A stretch of 16,520 bases of DNA from Acidimicrobiaceae bacterium (GTDB taxonomy: Bacteria > Actinomycetota > Acidimicrobiia > Acidimicrobiales > UBA10347): assembly GCA_003485885.1 (NCBI GenBank), contig DNHM01000376.1, positions 1-16,520 on the forward strand, read 5' to 3'. This document shows, piece after piece, positions 1 to 7,262 of this stretch. Each line of letters begins with the position of its first letter. The first letter of the stretch is position 1. Made by a program: the position numbers and the translations under genes. The notes under the pieces were generated by a model. The model was not told the origin of the DNA. It did no database searches and saw nothing but the letters and a program-made list of their open reading frames with translations.

Positions 1-102
1 GGGAAACGGCGGCAATTGCTCAATATGCCGAACAGCGATGCGTATCTCCGGGCCTTGGCCGACTGCGCCGACGACGGCTACCACGGCTTCACCTTCGAGT
101 AG
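1..102 (+). CDS. C-terminal end of an unrecognised gene (partial)
   Basis: Frame 1 is open from the window edge to a TAG at 100-102 and encodes 33 residues, ending with an acidic and aromatic tail (DDGYHGFTFE). The sequence reads like a real protein C-terminus, with a short helix-like stretch (YLRALADCADDG), but I do not recognise the family. The upstream part lies outside the window. The rival frame that opens at position 38 is Ser/Pro/Thr-rich and looks like a shadow. After this stop there are about 175 bases with no convincing gene before the next start. Confidence 0.45.
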   Translation, partial: GKRRQLLNMPNSDAYLRALADCADDGYHGFTFE

Positions 103-278
103 TCCGCCGCTCGGCCGATGTGCTGTGGTTATTCCTCGTTGGTGGATCCGACCGAGTGAGCACATCAGTCACGGATGGGCCCGCCTCCGCAGCGACCGCG
201 TGCTAGATCACAGGGGGTGACCCGAGTAAGTTGAGTGCAGTGCTCAGATCACTGACCACACTTCGGGGGAATGTTGTG

Positions 279-2639
279 ATGTTGAAGCCGTATCGCGTAT
301 TAGATCTCACCAACGGGAGAGGTGAACTCGCCGGTTTCATGTTGGCTCAGCTTGGGGCCGAGGTGATATCGATCGAGCCTGTTGGTGGCTCGTCGAGCCG
401 CAAGATTGCCCCGTTTCGAGGCGGCGAATCCAGCGGAGACAGCTTGTACTTCTCGGCATTCGGGCGAGGTCAAGCATCTGTCGAACTCGATCTCGCCGGT
501 TCTGAGAACGACCGGGCCCAGCTGAAAGAACTTGCCAAGGGTGCGGATGTCATTATCGAATCCAGTGATGTTGGCGAGATGGCAGCGATGGGTCTGGGCT
601 ACGACGACCTCGCGGCCGTCAATCCTGCGCTGGTCTACGCGTCGATAAGCCCATTCGGTCAAACTGGCCCCAAAGCAACGTGGCCTGCAACCGATCTGAC
701 GATCTGGGCCGCAGCCGGACCGTCTCGAATTACTGGCGACAGCGACCGTGCGCCGCTGCGTATGCAGAGCGATCAGTCCTACGCCCACGCGGCGGCCGAG
801 GCTGCCGGTTGTGTCATCGCTGCTCTTTATGAACGGGCCAGTTCAGGGCATGGGCAACACGTCGATATCTCGGCCCAGCAGGCGTCGGCCCAAGCCACCC
901 AATCGATGATTCTCGCCCACCCGAACGGCGACACCATGCTCAAACGCGAGTCCGGGGGCATCAGATTCGGCGACATCTTCATTCAACTGCTTTGGCCATG
1001 TGCAGATGGCCATGTTTCGATCACGTTCCTCTTCGGTAGCGCGCTCGGTGTCCCCACCGGACGGCTGATGGAAGTCGTATGCGAGGAAGGGTATTGCGAT
1101 GAGGCAACACGAGATCGCAACTGGATCAGCTATGGCGAGGAGCTCTTGACCGGCGTTGAACCAGTCGAAGAATACGACCGCATCAAGGCGTGTGTGGGCG
1201 CATTCTGTATGGCCCACACCAAGGCCGAACTGCTTGAGCTGGCAACGACTCACAACCTGCTGATCGCCCCTGTCAACATGATTGACGACGTTGTTGGCCT
1301 TGATCAGTTCGTCGAGCGGGGTTTTTGGGACGACGTCGAGGGTGACAGATTCCCCGGACCGATGATCAAGGCTTCAGCCACGCCGTTGCCCCGACTGCCA
1401 GCGGCACCAGCACTTGGAGCGGACACGCTTCGGGTACTGAGCGAGCCGTGCCGCACGCCGAGTGCTCCTGACCCGGTGACTCCCGCCCCCACAGATCGCC
1501 CGCTCGAGGGTGTGAAAATCCTGGACTTCATGTGGGTGATGGCGGGACCCGCTGGAACTCGGGTGCTGGCCGACATGGGGGCCACGATTGTTCGCATCGA
1601 ATCGAACGCTCGGATCGACACGGCCCGCACGCTGCAACCGTTCAAGGACAATACGAATTCGCTCGAATCATCGGCGCTCTTTTCGAACATGAATGCCGGC
1701 AAACTCGGCGTCACGATCAATCCAACAACACCAGAGGGCATGGCGGTCATCGAGGATCTGATCCGGTGGGCCGATGTCGTGACCGAGAGTTACTCGCCCA
1801 AGGCGATGGCGAACTTCGGTCTCGACTACGAGTCGGTGCGCAAGATCAACCCGTCGGTCATCATGTTGTCGAGCTGCCTGTTCGGCCAGACCGGGCCACT
1901 CGCAAGGTTTGCTGGGTACGGCACGATGGCGGCAGCGATGACCGGTTTCTTCGGTATCACCGGCTGGCCCGACCGGGCTCCCTCGGGGCCATTTGGTGCC
2001 TATACCGACTACATCTCACCCCGATTCGCCAATGCCGCTCTTCTCGCCGCTCTCGACCACCGACGTCGCACTGGCGAGGGCCAATATCTTGACTTTGCGC
2101 AAGCCGAGGGATCGATGCACGTGATCGCGCCGCTGCTGCTCGATTACACGGTCAACGGCAACGTTGCCTCCACCGTCGGTAACAGCGACGCGCATTGCGA
2201 CCCCCATGGCGTGTTCCCTAGCCAAGGTGAGGATCGTTGGGTGGCAATCGCGTGCGAGACCGATGCACAACGGGCCGCATTGAGCGCTCTGACCGGTGGC
2301 CTCGACGAGGCTGCGATCACAGCATGGACCCAGAGTCGCACCGACGCCGATGCCGAATCAGAGCTGCTAGCCGGTGGGGTGCCTGCTCATCGCGTCGCTG
2401 ACAGCCCATCGATGGTCGAAGATCCCCAACTCATCGAACGGGGCCATTTCACGGCCGTGCCCCATGCGTCACTAGGTGAAGTTGTTGTCGAGGGCCCAAA
2501 GTACCGGCTGTCGCGAACGCCAGCACGTGTTGGTCAGCCTCCGACGCTCGGCCAACACACCACCGAGGTACTGACCGAGATTCTCGGCTACGACGAAGAT
2601 CGCATGATCAGCGTGTTGATCTCCGGAGCGATGGAGTAG
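279..2639 (+). CDS. Double-domain CaiB/BaiF (family III) CoA-transferase
   Basis: Two complete family III CoA-transferase domains are fused in one chain of 786 residues, about twice the usual 380-420. Domain 1 spans roughly residues 1-390 (opening YRVLDLTNGRGELAGFMLAQ); domain 2 spans about 410-786 (opening GVKILDFMWVMAGPAGTRVL), joined by a Pro/Ala/Thr-rich linker. Both keep the GxGQ loop (GHGQ at 190-193; GEGQ in domain 2). Aligned by hand with formyl-CoA transferase, the catalytic Asp is present in domain 2 (D577, in YTDYISPRF). Domain 1 has Tyr168 there, with an Asp three residues earlier. Family members transfer CoA between carboxylic acids or racemise 2-methylacyl-CoA, in the cytoplasm. 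I chose ATG 279 because GGGGGA lies 8 nt upstream and the family sequence begins just after it; the frame is open back to TTG 231. The substrate is unknown. Confidence 0.9.
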   Translation: MLKPYRVLDLTNGRGELAGFMLAQLGAEVISIEPVGGSSSRKIAPFRGGESSGDSLYFSAFGRGQASVELDLAGSENDRAQLKELAKGADVIIESSDVGEMAAMGLGYDDLAAVNPALVYASISPFGQTGPKATWPATDLTIWAAAGPSRITGDSDRAPLRMQSDQSYAHAAAEAAGCVIAALYERASSGHGQHVDISAQQASAQATQSMILAHPNGDTMLKRESGGIRFGDIFIQLLWPCADGHVSITFLFGSALGVPTGRLMEVVCEEGYCDEATRDRNWISYGEELLTGVEPVEEYDRIKACVGAFCMAHTKAELLELATTHNLLIAPVNMIDDVVGLDQFVERGFWDDVEGDRFPGPMIKASATPLPRLPAAPALGADTLRVLSEPCRTPSAPDPVTPAPTDRPLEGVKILDFMWVMAGPAGTRVLADMGATIVRIESNARIDTARTLQPFKDNTNSLESSALFSNMNAGKLGVTINPTTPEGMAVIEDLIRWADVVTESYSPKAMANFGLDYESVRKINPSVIMLSSCLFGQTGPLARFAGYGTMAAAMTGFFGITGWPDRAPSGPFGAYTDYISPRFANAALLAALDHRRRTGEGQYLDFAQAEGSMHVIAPLLLDYTVNGNVASTVGNSDAHCDPHGVFPSQGEDRWVAIACETDAQRAALSALTGGLDEAAITAWTQSRTDADAESELLAGGVPAHRVADSPSMVEDPQLIERGHFTAVPHASLGEVVVEGPKYRLSRTPARVGQPPTLGQHTTEVLTEILGYDEDRMISVLISGAME

Positions 2640-2645
2640 CTCGAT

Positions 2646-2939
2646 GTGGCAACCGCAACAACCCTATTTCCTGCATGTGATGCGGACATCGTGTTCGGTG
2701 GCCATACCCACAGGGCGACCGATCTGACCTTGGGTGGCACCCGGTATGTGAAACCCCGGAAGCGCGAGCAACATCCTGAACCACATGCCTGGGGCAGCTA
2801 CTCGATCGTTTGGCTAGGCGACCAAGACCACAACATCGAACCTCATCAGGTTCCGTCGATGAAGAGATCAGGCATGCCGGGATCTGACTTCCTGATTCGT
2901 CGTTACTTCAACACTGATTCGTCTCAAGCTGCTTCTTGA
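2646..2939 (+). pseudogene. Truncated metallophosphoesterase (calcineurin-like) C-terminal remnant
   Basis: This 97-codon frame starts at GTG 2646, two codons after the TAG of the CoA-transferase and in the same frame. Residues near 11-25 (DADIVFGGHTHRATD) match the last metal-binding block, GHTH, of calcineurin-like phosphoesterases, and the following LGGTRYVKP resembles the family's 'RYVNPGS' block. The N-terminal blocks (DxH, GDxxD, GNHD) are absent here and upstream, so most of the active site is missing. I read it as the 3' remnant of a phosphodiesterase gene whose 5' part was lost. No clear ribosome binding site precedes the GTG. An intact small protein is less likely. Confidence 0.6.
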
Positions 2940-2953
2940 CCCCACGGGTGAGA

Positions 2954-3739
2954 TCAGCTCCAGTTCGGGTCACGCTTTTCGGCGAAGGCCCGGGGGCCTT
3001 CGATGCGGTCAGCGCTGTCGACCCACGACTGTTCCATCGGGCTGCGGTACTCGCCAGCTTCGGCCAGCGAGAGATGCAGTGCGTCCATCGCTGACTGTTT
3101 CGTGGCCCTAAGAGCAGCGGGGGAGCAACGTTTGATGTCGGCAACCCATGTAGCAACCGCCTGGTCGAGGTCGGCCATGGGTACGACCTGGTTGACAAGC
3201 CCGATCTCGGCGGCCCGAGACGCAGACATGTGGCGGCCGGTCAACAAGTAACCCATGGCCAGATGGTGAGGAATCTGCCGCGGCAATCGGTGAATGCCCA
3301 TTGCTCCAGCGATGAGGCCTCGGCGAACCTCGGGTAGCCCGATCTCAGCATGTTCGGCGGCAACGATGATGTCGCACGCTAAGGCAAGCTCGAGCCCGCC
3401 GCCCAGCGCGTATCCGTTAATGCGGGCGATGAGCGGTTTGGTGATGTCGTGGCGGAATTGGAGTTTGGTGATGGCTGCCATGCGCCGATCGGCGTCGGCG
3501 CGAACTTCGGGAGACGCCTGGCTGACCTCCGCGGTCCACTTCAGATCCCGGCCCGCACAGAACGAGCGATCTCCTGCGCCGGTAATGACCGCAACCCGGA
3601 TGTTGTCGTCTGACTCAACCTGGTCGATTGCGGCCGCGAACTGTTCATGGGTGTTTATGTCGAACGCGTTCATCCGTTCGGCGCGGTCGATGGTGATCCG
3701 GGCGACGTGATCGTCGATATCGAGAACGATGTTGCTCAT
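2954..3739 (-). CDS. Enoyl-CoA hydratase/isomerase (crotonase family)
   Basis: A 261-residue crotonase of the usual family length. The first oxyanion-hole block is at about residues 54-67 (GAGDRSFCAGRDLKW). The second is at 109-123 (GYALGGGLELALACD). Both Glu residues that activate water in true hydratases are present: Glu117 in GGGLE and Glu137 in LPE. The C-terminus has the typical 'AFAEKRDPNW' ending. It therefore probably hydrates a trans-2-enoyl-CoA, though crotonases also include isomerases and lyases. Translation starts at ATG (3737-3739, complement). The gene diverges from the CoA-transferase at 3953 and converges on the phosphoesterase remnant, leaving 14 bases between them. The acyl chain specificity cannot be read from the sequence. 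Confidence 0.92.
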   Translation of the reverse strand: MSNIVLDIDDHVARITIDRAERMNAFDINTHEQFAAAIDQVESDDNIRVAVITGAGDRSFCAGRDLKWTAEVSQASPEVRADADRRMAAITKLQFRHDITKPLIARINGYALGGGLELALACDIIVAAEHAEIGLPEVRRGLIAGAMGIHRLPRQIPHHLAMGYLLTGRHMSASRAAEIGLVNQVVPMADLDQAVATWVADIKRCSPAALRATKQSAMDALHLSLAEAGEYRSPMEQSWVDSADRIEGPRAFAEKRDPNWS

Positions 3740-3768
3740 GGGCTCACTTCAGCACACAGTAGAGCGGT

Positions 3769-3789
3769 AGTCCTAAGCCGAGTCCTTAG
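3769..3789. promoter_or_regulatory. Tandem 12-bp repeat with inverted CTAAG/CTTAG arms, possible operator
   Basis: Two head-to-tail copies, AGTCCTAAGCCG (3769-3780) and AGTCCTTAGTCG (3781-3792), match at 10 of 12 positions. The same stretch holds CTAAG (3773-3777) and its inverse CTTAG (3785-3789) spaced by 7 bases. It sits 30-50 bases upstream of the crotonase start and about 33 bases upstream of the -35 box proposed for the divergent CoA-transferase. This is where a regulator of the pair could bind. No regulator is identified for it. Confidence 0.35.
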
Positions 3790-3821
3790 TCGTGACCGGA
3801 GTAGACCGCATCTCGTACCTG

Positions 3822-3850
3822 TTGCGAGTCGGGTGCTTTGCGCGTGTAAT
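3822..3850 (+). promoter_or_regulatory. Predicted sigma70-type promoter for the CoA-transferase at 3953
   Basis: TTGCGA (3822-3827) and TGTAAT (3845-3850) are separated by exactly 17 bases and match the TTGACA/TATAAT consensus at 4 and 5 of 6 positions. This predicts a transcript starting near 3857 with a leader of about 95 bases. CTCG (3812-3815) and CGAG (3825-3828) form a small inverted repeat over the -35 box. This is a hand match; actinobacterial promoters are variable. Confidence 0.4.
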
Positions 3851-3952
3851 CGCTTTGGGTGCGGGTCGTATTCGGGGCGCCCGATCGGCCGGACTGTTCC
3901 TGATCTGGCATGGCAACTAATGTCTGCGACTGGGACCACAGGAGGTGTCAGC

Positions 3953-5170
3953 ATGACAGAACAGGCTGGAGCGCCAGCGGGGGGTCCTCTCACGGGTATC
4001 CGCGTCATCGATCTGTCGGCGGTGGTCTCGGGACCGTTCGGCACCTCGATCTTGGCTGACCAAGGTGCCGACGTCATCACTGTCGAGCAGGCCCATGCGC
4101 CCGACATCGTGCGTGATACCGGCGCGTTGGTCGAGTCGGCCCAAGGCGTAAGCGCTATGTGGGCGTCGCTAAACCGCAACAAGCGATCGATCGCACTTAA
4201 TCTCAAGGACCAACGGGGCAAAGACCTCGTGCTTGAGCTCATCCGCGACGCAGATGTGGTGGTGCAGAACTTCCGCCCCGGAGCAATCGAGCGACTCGGT
4301 CTGGGATGGGACGTCCTCCATGCACTGAATCCGGAGCTGGTGATGTGCTCGGTCAGTGGATTCGGCAGCGACGGGCCGTATTCGCATCGCCCGGCGTTTG
4401 ACGCGATTGTGCAGTCGATTACTGGTTATCCGATGGTCCAGGTGGATGACCAGGGTGAGCCGCAGTTGATGGCAACGATCGTGGCCGACAAGGTGACCTC
4501 GCTGAACGTTGCCCAAGCAGTTTGCGCTGCGCTGGTGGCCCGGTCAATGGGCCATGGCGGGCAACACATTGAGATCGCCATGGTCGACGCCAGCATCCAC
4601 TTCTTGTGGCTCGAGGCGATGTGGAATCACACGTACGTCGACCACGAAACAGACAGCCCTGATTTGTCGGCAGTGTGCAAGCTGTTTCGAACCGTTGATG
4701 GTTGGGCCATGGTCTATCCGCTCGGGACTGACGCACAGTGGCAAGGGTTGTGTGCAGCTCTGCATCGGCCCGATTTGGCATCTGACGCTCGATTCGCAGG
4801 CCTCCACGGTCGCATCACGTATGGCAGTGAAATCAACCAGGAACTCGAGCTGGAAACGGTGAAGTACACCACCGCAGCACTGGTGAAGCTTATGGACGAC
4901 GCTGATGTGCCGGCAGCGCCGGTGAATTCCCGAGAGGAAATGATTGCCGATCCACATGTGCAGCACCGGGGCATCGTGCAGGAGAGTGTCCACCCAACAG
5001 CTGGCACGATCCGTTCCGCCCGGTCGCCTGCGTTGTTCTCAAAAACTACCTCGGTCAATTCTCGACACGCTCCATTGTTTGGCGAGCACACCGACGAGGT
5101 CTTGTCGGACCTGCTGGCGGTGTCGGCCGACGACTTGGTCACCTTGCGCTCCGATGGCGTGATTGCCTGA
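3953..5170 (+). CDS. CaiB/BaiF (family III) CoA-transferase, single domain
   Basis: A 405-residue family III CoA-transferase. The start is ATG 3953, with a strong AGGAGGTG site 6 bases upstream; the frame runs open much further back, but that extension has no family similarity. Blocks in order: GIRVIDLSAVVSGPFGTSIL (15-34), NRNKRSIALNLK (74-85), ADVVVQNFRPGAIERLGLG (100-118), SVSGFGSDGPY (133-143), the catalytic Asp179 in IVADK, and GGQHIEIAMVDAS (202-214). The spacing from Asp179 to GGQ equals that from Asp169 to GRGQ in formyl-CoA transferase, so the active site looks intact. It probably transfers CoA to a carboxylic acid or acts as a 2-methylacyl-CoA racemase-type enzyme. It is divergent from the crotonase and stands upstream of the TetR/MFS pair. 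The substrate is unknown. Confidence 0.92.
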   Translation: MTEQAGAPAGGPLTGIRVIDLSAVVSGPFGTSILADQGADVITVEQAHAPDIVRDTGALVESAQGVSAMWASLNRNKRSIALNLKDQRGKDLVLELIRDADVVVQNFRPGAIERLGLGWDVLHALNPELVMCSVSGFGSDGPYSHRPAFDAIVQSITGYPMVQVDDQGEPQLMATIVADKVTSLNVAQAVCAALVARSMGHGGQHIEIAMVDASIHFLWLEAMWNHTYVDHETDSPDLSAVCKLFRTVDGWAMVYPLGTDAQWQGLCAALHRPDLASDARFAGLHGRITYGSEINQELELETVKYTTAALVKLMDDADVPAAPVNSREEMIADPHVQHRGIVQESVHPTAGTIRSARSPALFSKTTSVNSRHAPLFGEHTDEVLSDLLAVSADDLVTLRSDGVIA

Positions 5171-5284
5171 CGCGGTCGATGGCCGAATCGCGATTGAACG
5201 ACTGCGTTTACGAGGAAATCAGAGTGGTTTCGGATGATCTGGGAGCCGACTGGTCGTCACTGACCGAGATGATCCAATCACCCT

Positions 5285-5899
5285 TCACCCAGGTGGAGTC
5301 GAATCGGCGCCTGCCCACGGGAGCCCGTTGAGCATGTACTCGACCACGTCGTCGAGTTGTGCTTGTGTTGGATCCGACCGCGAGATTGCCGAGAGTGCCG
5401 AGATTTGACCCAAGACGAACTGGAGCACGGGCAGGCTCGATGCGGTCGACGTGAGCTCGCCATTGTCTATGGCAGTTTCGATGTGTTGGTGCACGATCGA
5501 AGCCAAGCGTCCTAGCAGCGTCTGCAACGTCTCGGCAATACTCCCGGCGTCGAATCCAGTAGCGGCGGCGGTGTCGCCCATGAAACATCCTGGCGGCAGG
5601 TCATCGTCGACGATCCGTGCGACGAAGACGGCGAAGAATCCCTGCAGTCCTTCGCGCAAGGTGTTTGCTTGTGCCAGGTATTCCTCGGCGGGGGCAATGT
5701 AGGTCTGGTGGTACTCGTCGAGGGCGGCAACAAAGATGGCGTCCTTGTCGCCAAGGGTGCGACATAACGTGGGTTTGGTGACGCCGAGCGCTGCTGCCAG
5801 CTGATCCAACGTCTGCCCCGAATACCCGCGCTCCCAAAAGAGCCGGAGGGTCACGGGTAGCGCAGTGTCGAGGTCAAGCGCTCTCGGACGTCCAGCCAC
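5285..5899 (-). CDS. TetR/AcrR family transcriptional regulator
   Basis: A 204-residue TetR-type repressor. The N-terminus (GRPRALDLDTAL) and the helix-turn-helix at about residues 30-56 (TLDQLAAALGVTKPTLCRTL, then GDKDAIF) are typical. The C-terminal half contains PPGCFMGDTAA (102-112), a block seen in one TetR ligand-binding subgroup. The start is GTG (complement of 5897-5899) with a GAAAGG site about 9 bases upstream. It diverges from the MFS carrier gene. The intergenic region carries two copies of a TCGTAC-N6 dyad, one over this gene's own leader and one over the carrier's predicted transcription start, which fits an autoregulated local repressor of the carrier. The ligand is unknown but is probably a carrier substrate or a derived acyl-CoA. 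Confidence 0.92.
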   Translation of the reverse strand: MAGRPRALDLDTALPVTLRLFWERGYSGQTLDQLAAALGVTKPTLCRTLGDKDAIFVAALDEYHQTYIAPAEEYLAQANTLREGLQGFFAVFVARIVDDDLPPGCFMGDTAAATGFDAGSIAETLQTLLGRLASIVHQHIETAIDNGELTSTASSLPVLQFVLGQISALSAISRSDPTQAQLDDVVEYMLNGLPWAGADSTPPG

Positions 5900-5903
5900 T
5901 ATT

Positions 5904-5921
5904 TCGTACCTTTCAGTAAAA
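5904..5921. promoter_or_regulatory. Imperfect TetR operator copy in the regulator's leader
   Basis: TCGTAC-CTTTCA-GTAAAA keeps one perfect arm and 4 of 6 bases of the other arm of the dyad at 5959-5976. Its outer part (ATTTCGTACC, 5901-5910) is the exact reverse complement of GGTACGAAAT at 5970-5979. It overlaps the ribosome binding site region of the tetR-type gene, where bound repressor would block its own expression. Confidence 0.5.
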
Positions 5922-5928
5922 GAATTCC

Positions 5929-5957
5929 TTGACCTGGCAACAACGATACCTCACTAT
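5929..5957 (+). promoter_or_regulatory. Predicted sigma70-type promoter of the MFS carrier
   Basis: TTGACC (5929-5934) lies 17 bases before CACTAT (5952-5957). The -35 box matches 5 of 6 consensus bases; the -10 box matches 3, including the key second A and last T. Transcription would begin near 5964, inside the dyad at 5959-5976, as expected for direct repression. The -10 match is modest. Confidence 0.4.
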
Positions 5958-5958
5958 G

Positions 5959-5976
5959 TCGTACTGGCGGGTACGA
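5959..5976. promoter_or_regulatory. Perfect dyad TCGTAC-N6-GTACGA, probable TetR operator
   Basis: TCGTAC (5959-5964) and GTACGA (5971-5976) are perfect inverted arms around a 6-base spacer, an 18-bp site of the size TetR dimers bind. Two further bases on each side also pair after one mismatch (AT at 5956-5957 with AT at 5978-5979). It lies just downstream of the predicted -10 box of the MFS gene and about 50 bases before its GTG start. Confidence 0.6.
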
Positions 5977-6025
5977 AATCAGTACTCGTGGCGACACCAG
6001 ATTTCAGGATGAGGACACTCGCATC

Positions 6026-7225
6026 GTGACCGAGACAACCGTCAGACCAGATAGTGGTACCTCGCATGGCGTCGACTCGAGGCGAGGTTGGGTGGTTGTG
6101 TTCTCTGCCTTCCTTGCGATGTTCACGGTGTTTGGCGTGGCCTACAGCTTTGGTGAGTTCTTTGGACCTATGGCCGATGAGTTCGGAACCAGTCGATCCG
6201 AGACAGCGTTGTTCTTCGCCATCACCACATTTGCCTATTTCGCCATCGGTCCTTTTACCGGCAGGCTCGCTGATCGAATCGGCCCGCGACCAGTGGTCAT
6301 CCTCGGAGCTGTTTCCATGGTGATCGGCCTGTTGCTCACCGCAGAGGTCTCCTCGATCCAGCTGGGCTATCTGACCTACGGGCTGGGTGTTGGCATCGGG
6401 GTTGCCTGTTGTTTTGTGCCGATGGTCGCAACTGTGGGCGGCTGGTTCGTTGAGAAGCGCACTCTCGCGCTTGGGCTCGCGGTTGCGGGTATCGGCGCTG
6501 GCACCCTTGTGCTGGTCCCGATCATGGAGCGGGTGATCGACGCGCAGGGGTGGCGCGATGCTTACCGGGTCTTGGCCATCATCTCAGGAGTCCTGTTGCT
6601 GATCGCTGCGGTGGGAGCGCATAGGACGCCGGGTTCAGTCGCTGTTCCTCGACCTATTCGCGAAGTGATTCGCGGCCGCAGCGACTTCTGGATCTTGTAC
6701 GCGTCGTCGTTCTTTATGTCGGCCTCGCTGTTCACCGTGTTCGTCTTCATGGCCGACTACATCGATGCAACCGGCTCCACCGGATCGGCTGCCCTGCTTC
6801 TTGGAATCATTGGCATGGCTTCGATCGTTGGCCGGCTCGCACTTGGAGCATTTGCAGCAAAGGTAGGCATCATCGCTCTGTTTCGATGGTCATGCCTCGC
6901 GCTCGGGTTGAGTTTCTTGATCTGGCTCGCTGCCGGCACGAACTACCCGCTGCTTATCGCATTCGCAGTCGTCCTCGGCGTCGCCTATGGAGGCATCATC
7001 GCATTGTCGCCAGCCGTGCTCGCCCAACTATTCGGCACCGTTGGTATGGGTGGCGTTCTGGGAGCGCTCTACACGGCCAACGGGCTCGGCGGCCTCATAG
7101 GCCCGCCGGTCATGGGGCGAATCATCGATTCCTCCGGCCACTCTGCAGCCCAATGGACCGCTGTCGCTTCGGGGCTCATTGGCACGGCGCTGCTGTACCG
7201 GTTGAAGCCCCAGAGTCCCGGGTGA
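6026..7225 (+). CDS. MFS transporter, monocarboxylate/oxalate-formate antiporter-like
   Basis: A 399-residue, strongly hydrophobic protein with about 12 predicted membrane spans in two halves split by a polar loop near residues 195-220. The first span starts GWVVVFSAFLAMFTVFGVAY. The loop GRLADRIGPRPVV (about residues 79-91) is the major facilitator motif A between spans 2 and 3. The opening and the 'YSFGEFFGPMADEFG' block resemble the OFA/monocarboxylate branch, so it may carry a small carboxylate across the cytoplasmic membrane; this substrate call is inference. The start is GTG 6026 with a GAGG site about 11 bases upstream. It diverges from the TetR gene, whose operator covers its promoter, and converges on the dioxygenase gene with 37 bases between them. 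Confidence 0.88.
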   Translation: MTETTVRPDSGTSHGVDSRRGWVVVFSAFLAMFTVFGVAYSFGEFFGPMADEFGTSRSETALFFAITTFAYFAIGPFTGRLADRIGPRPVVILGAVSMVIGLLLTAEVSSIQLGYLTYGLGVGIGVACCFVPMVATVGGWFVEKRTLALGLAVAGIGAGTLVLVPIMERVIDAQGWRDAYRVLAIISGVLLLIAAVGAHRTPGSVAVPRPIREVIRGRSDFWILYASSFFMSASLFTVFVFMADYIDATGSTGSAALLLGIIGMASIVGRLALGAFAAKVGIIALFRWSCLALGLSFLIWLAAGTNYPLLIAFAVVLGVAYGGIIALSPAVLAQLFGTVGMGGVLGALYTANGLGGLIGPPVMGRIIDSSGHSAAQWTAVASGLIGTALLYRLKPQSPG

Positions 7226-7262
7226 TCTGCGAACGGTCGGCCTTGATCGTCGCGAGGTGGCT

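Noticed and set aside
38..220. 60-codon open frame near the left edge
   Set aside because: It is Ser/Pro/Thr-rich without family similarity and overlaps a better gene tail in another frame.
3647..3952. Long N-terminal extension of the second CoA-transferase
   Set aside because: Its residues match no family and overlap the divergent crotonase; a strong AGGAGGTG site supports ATG 3953.
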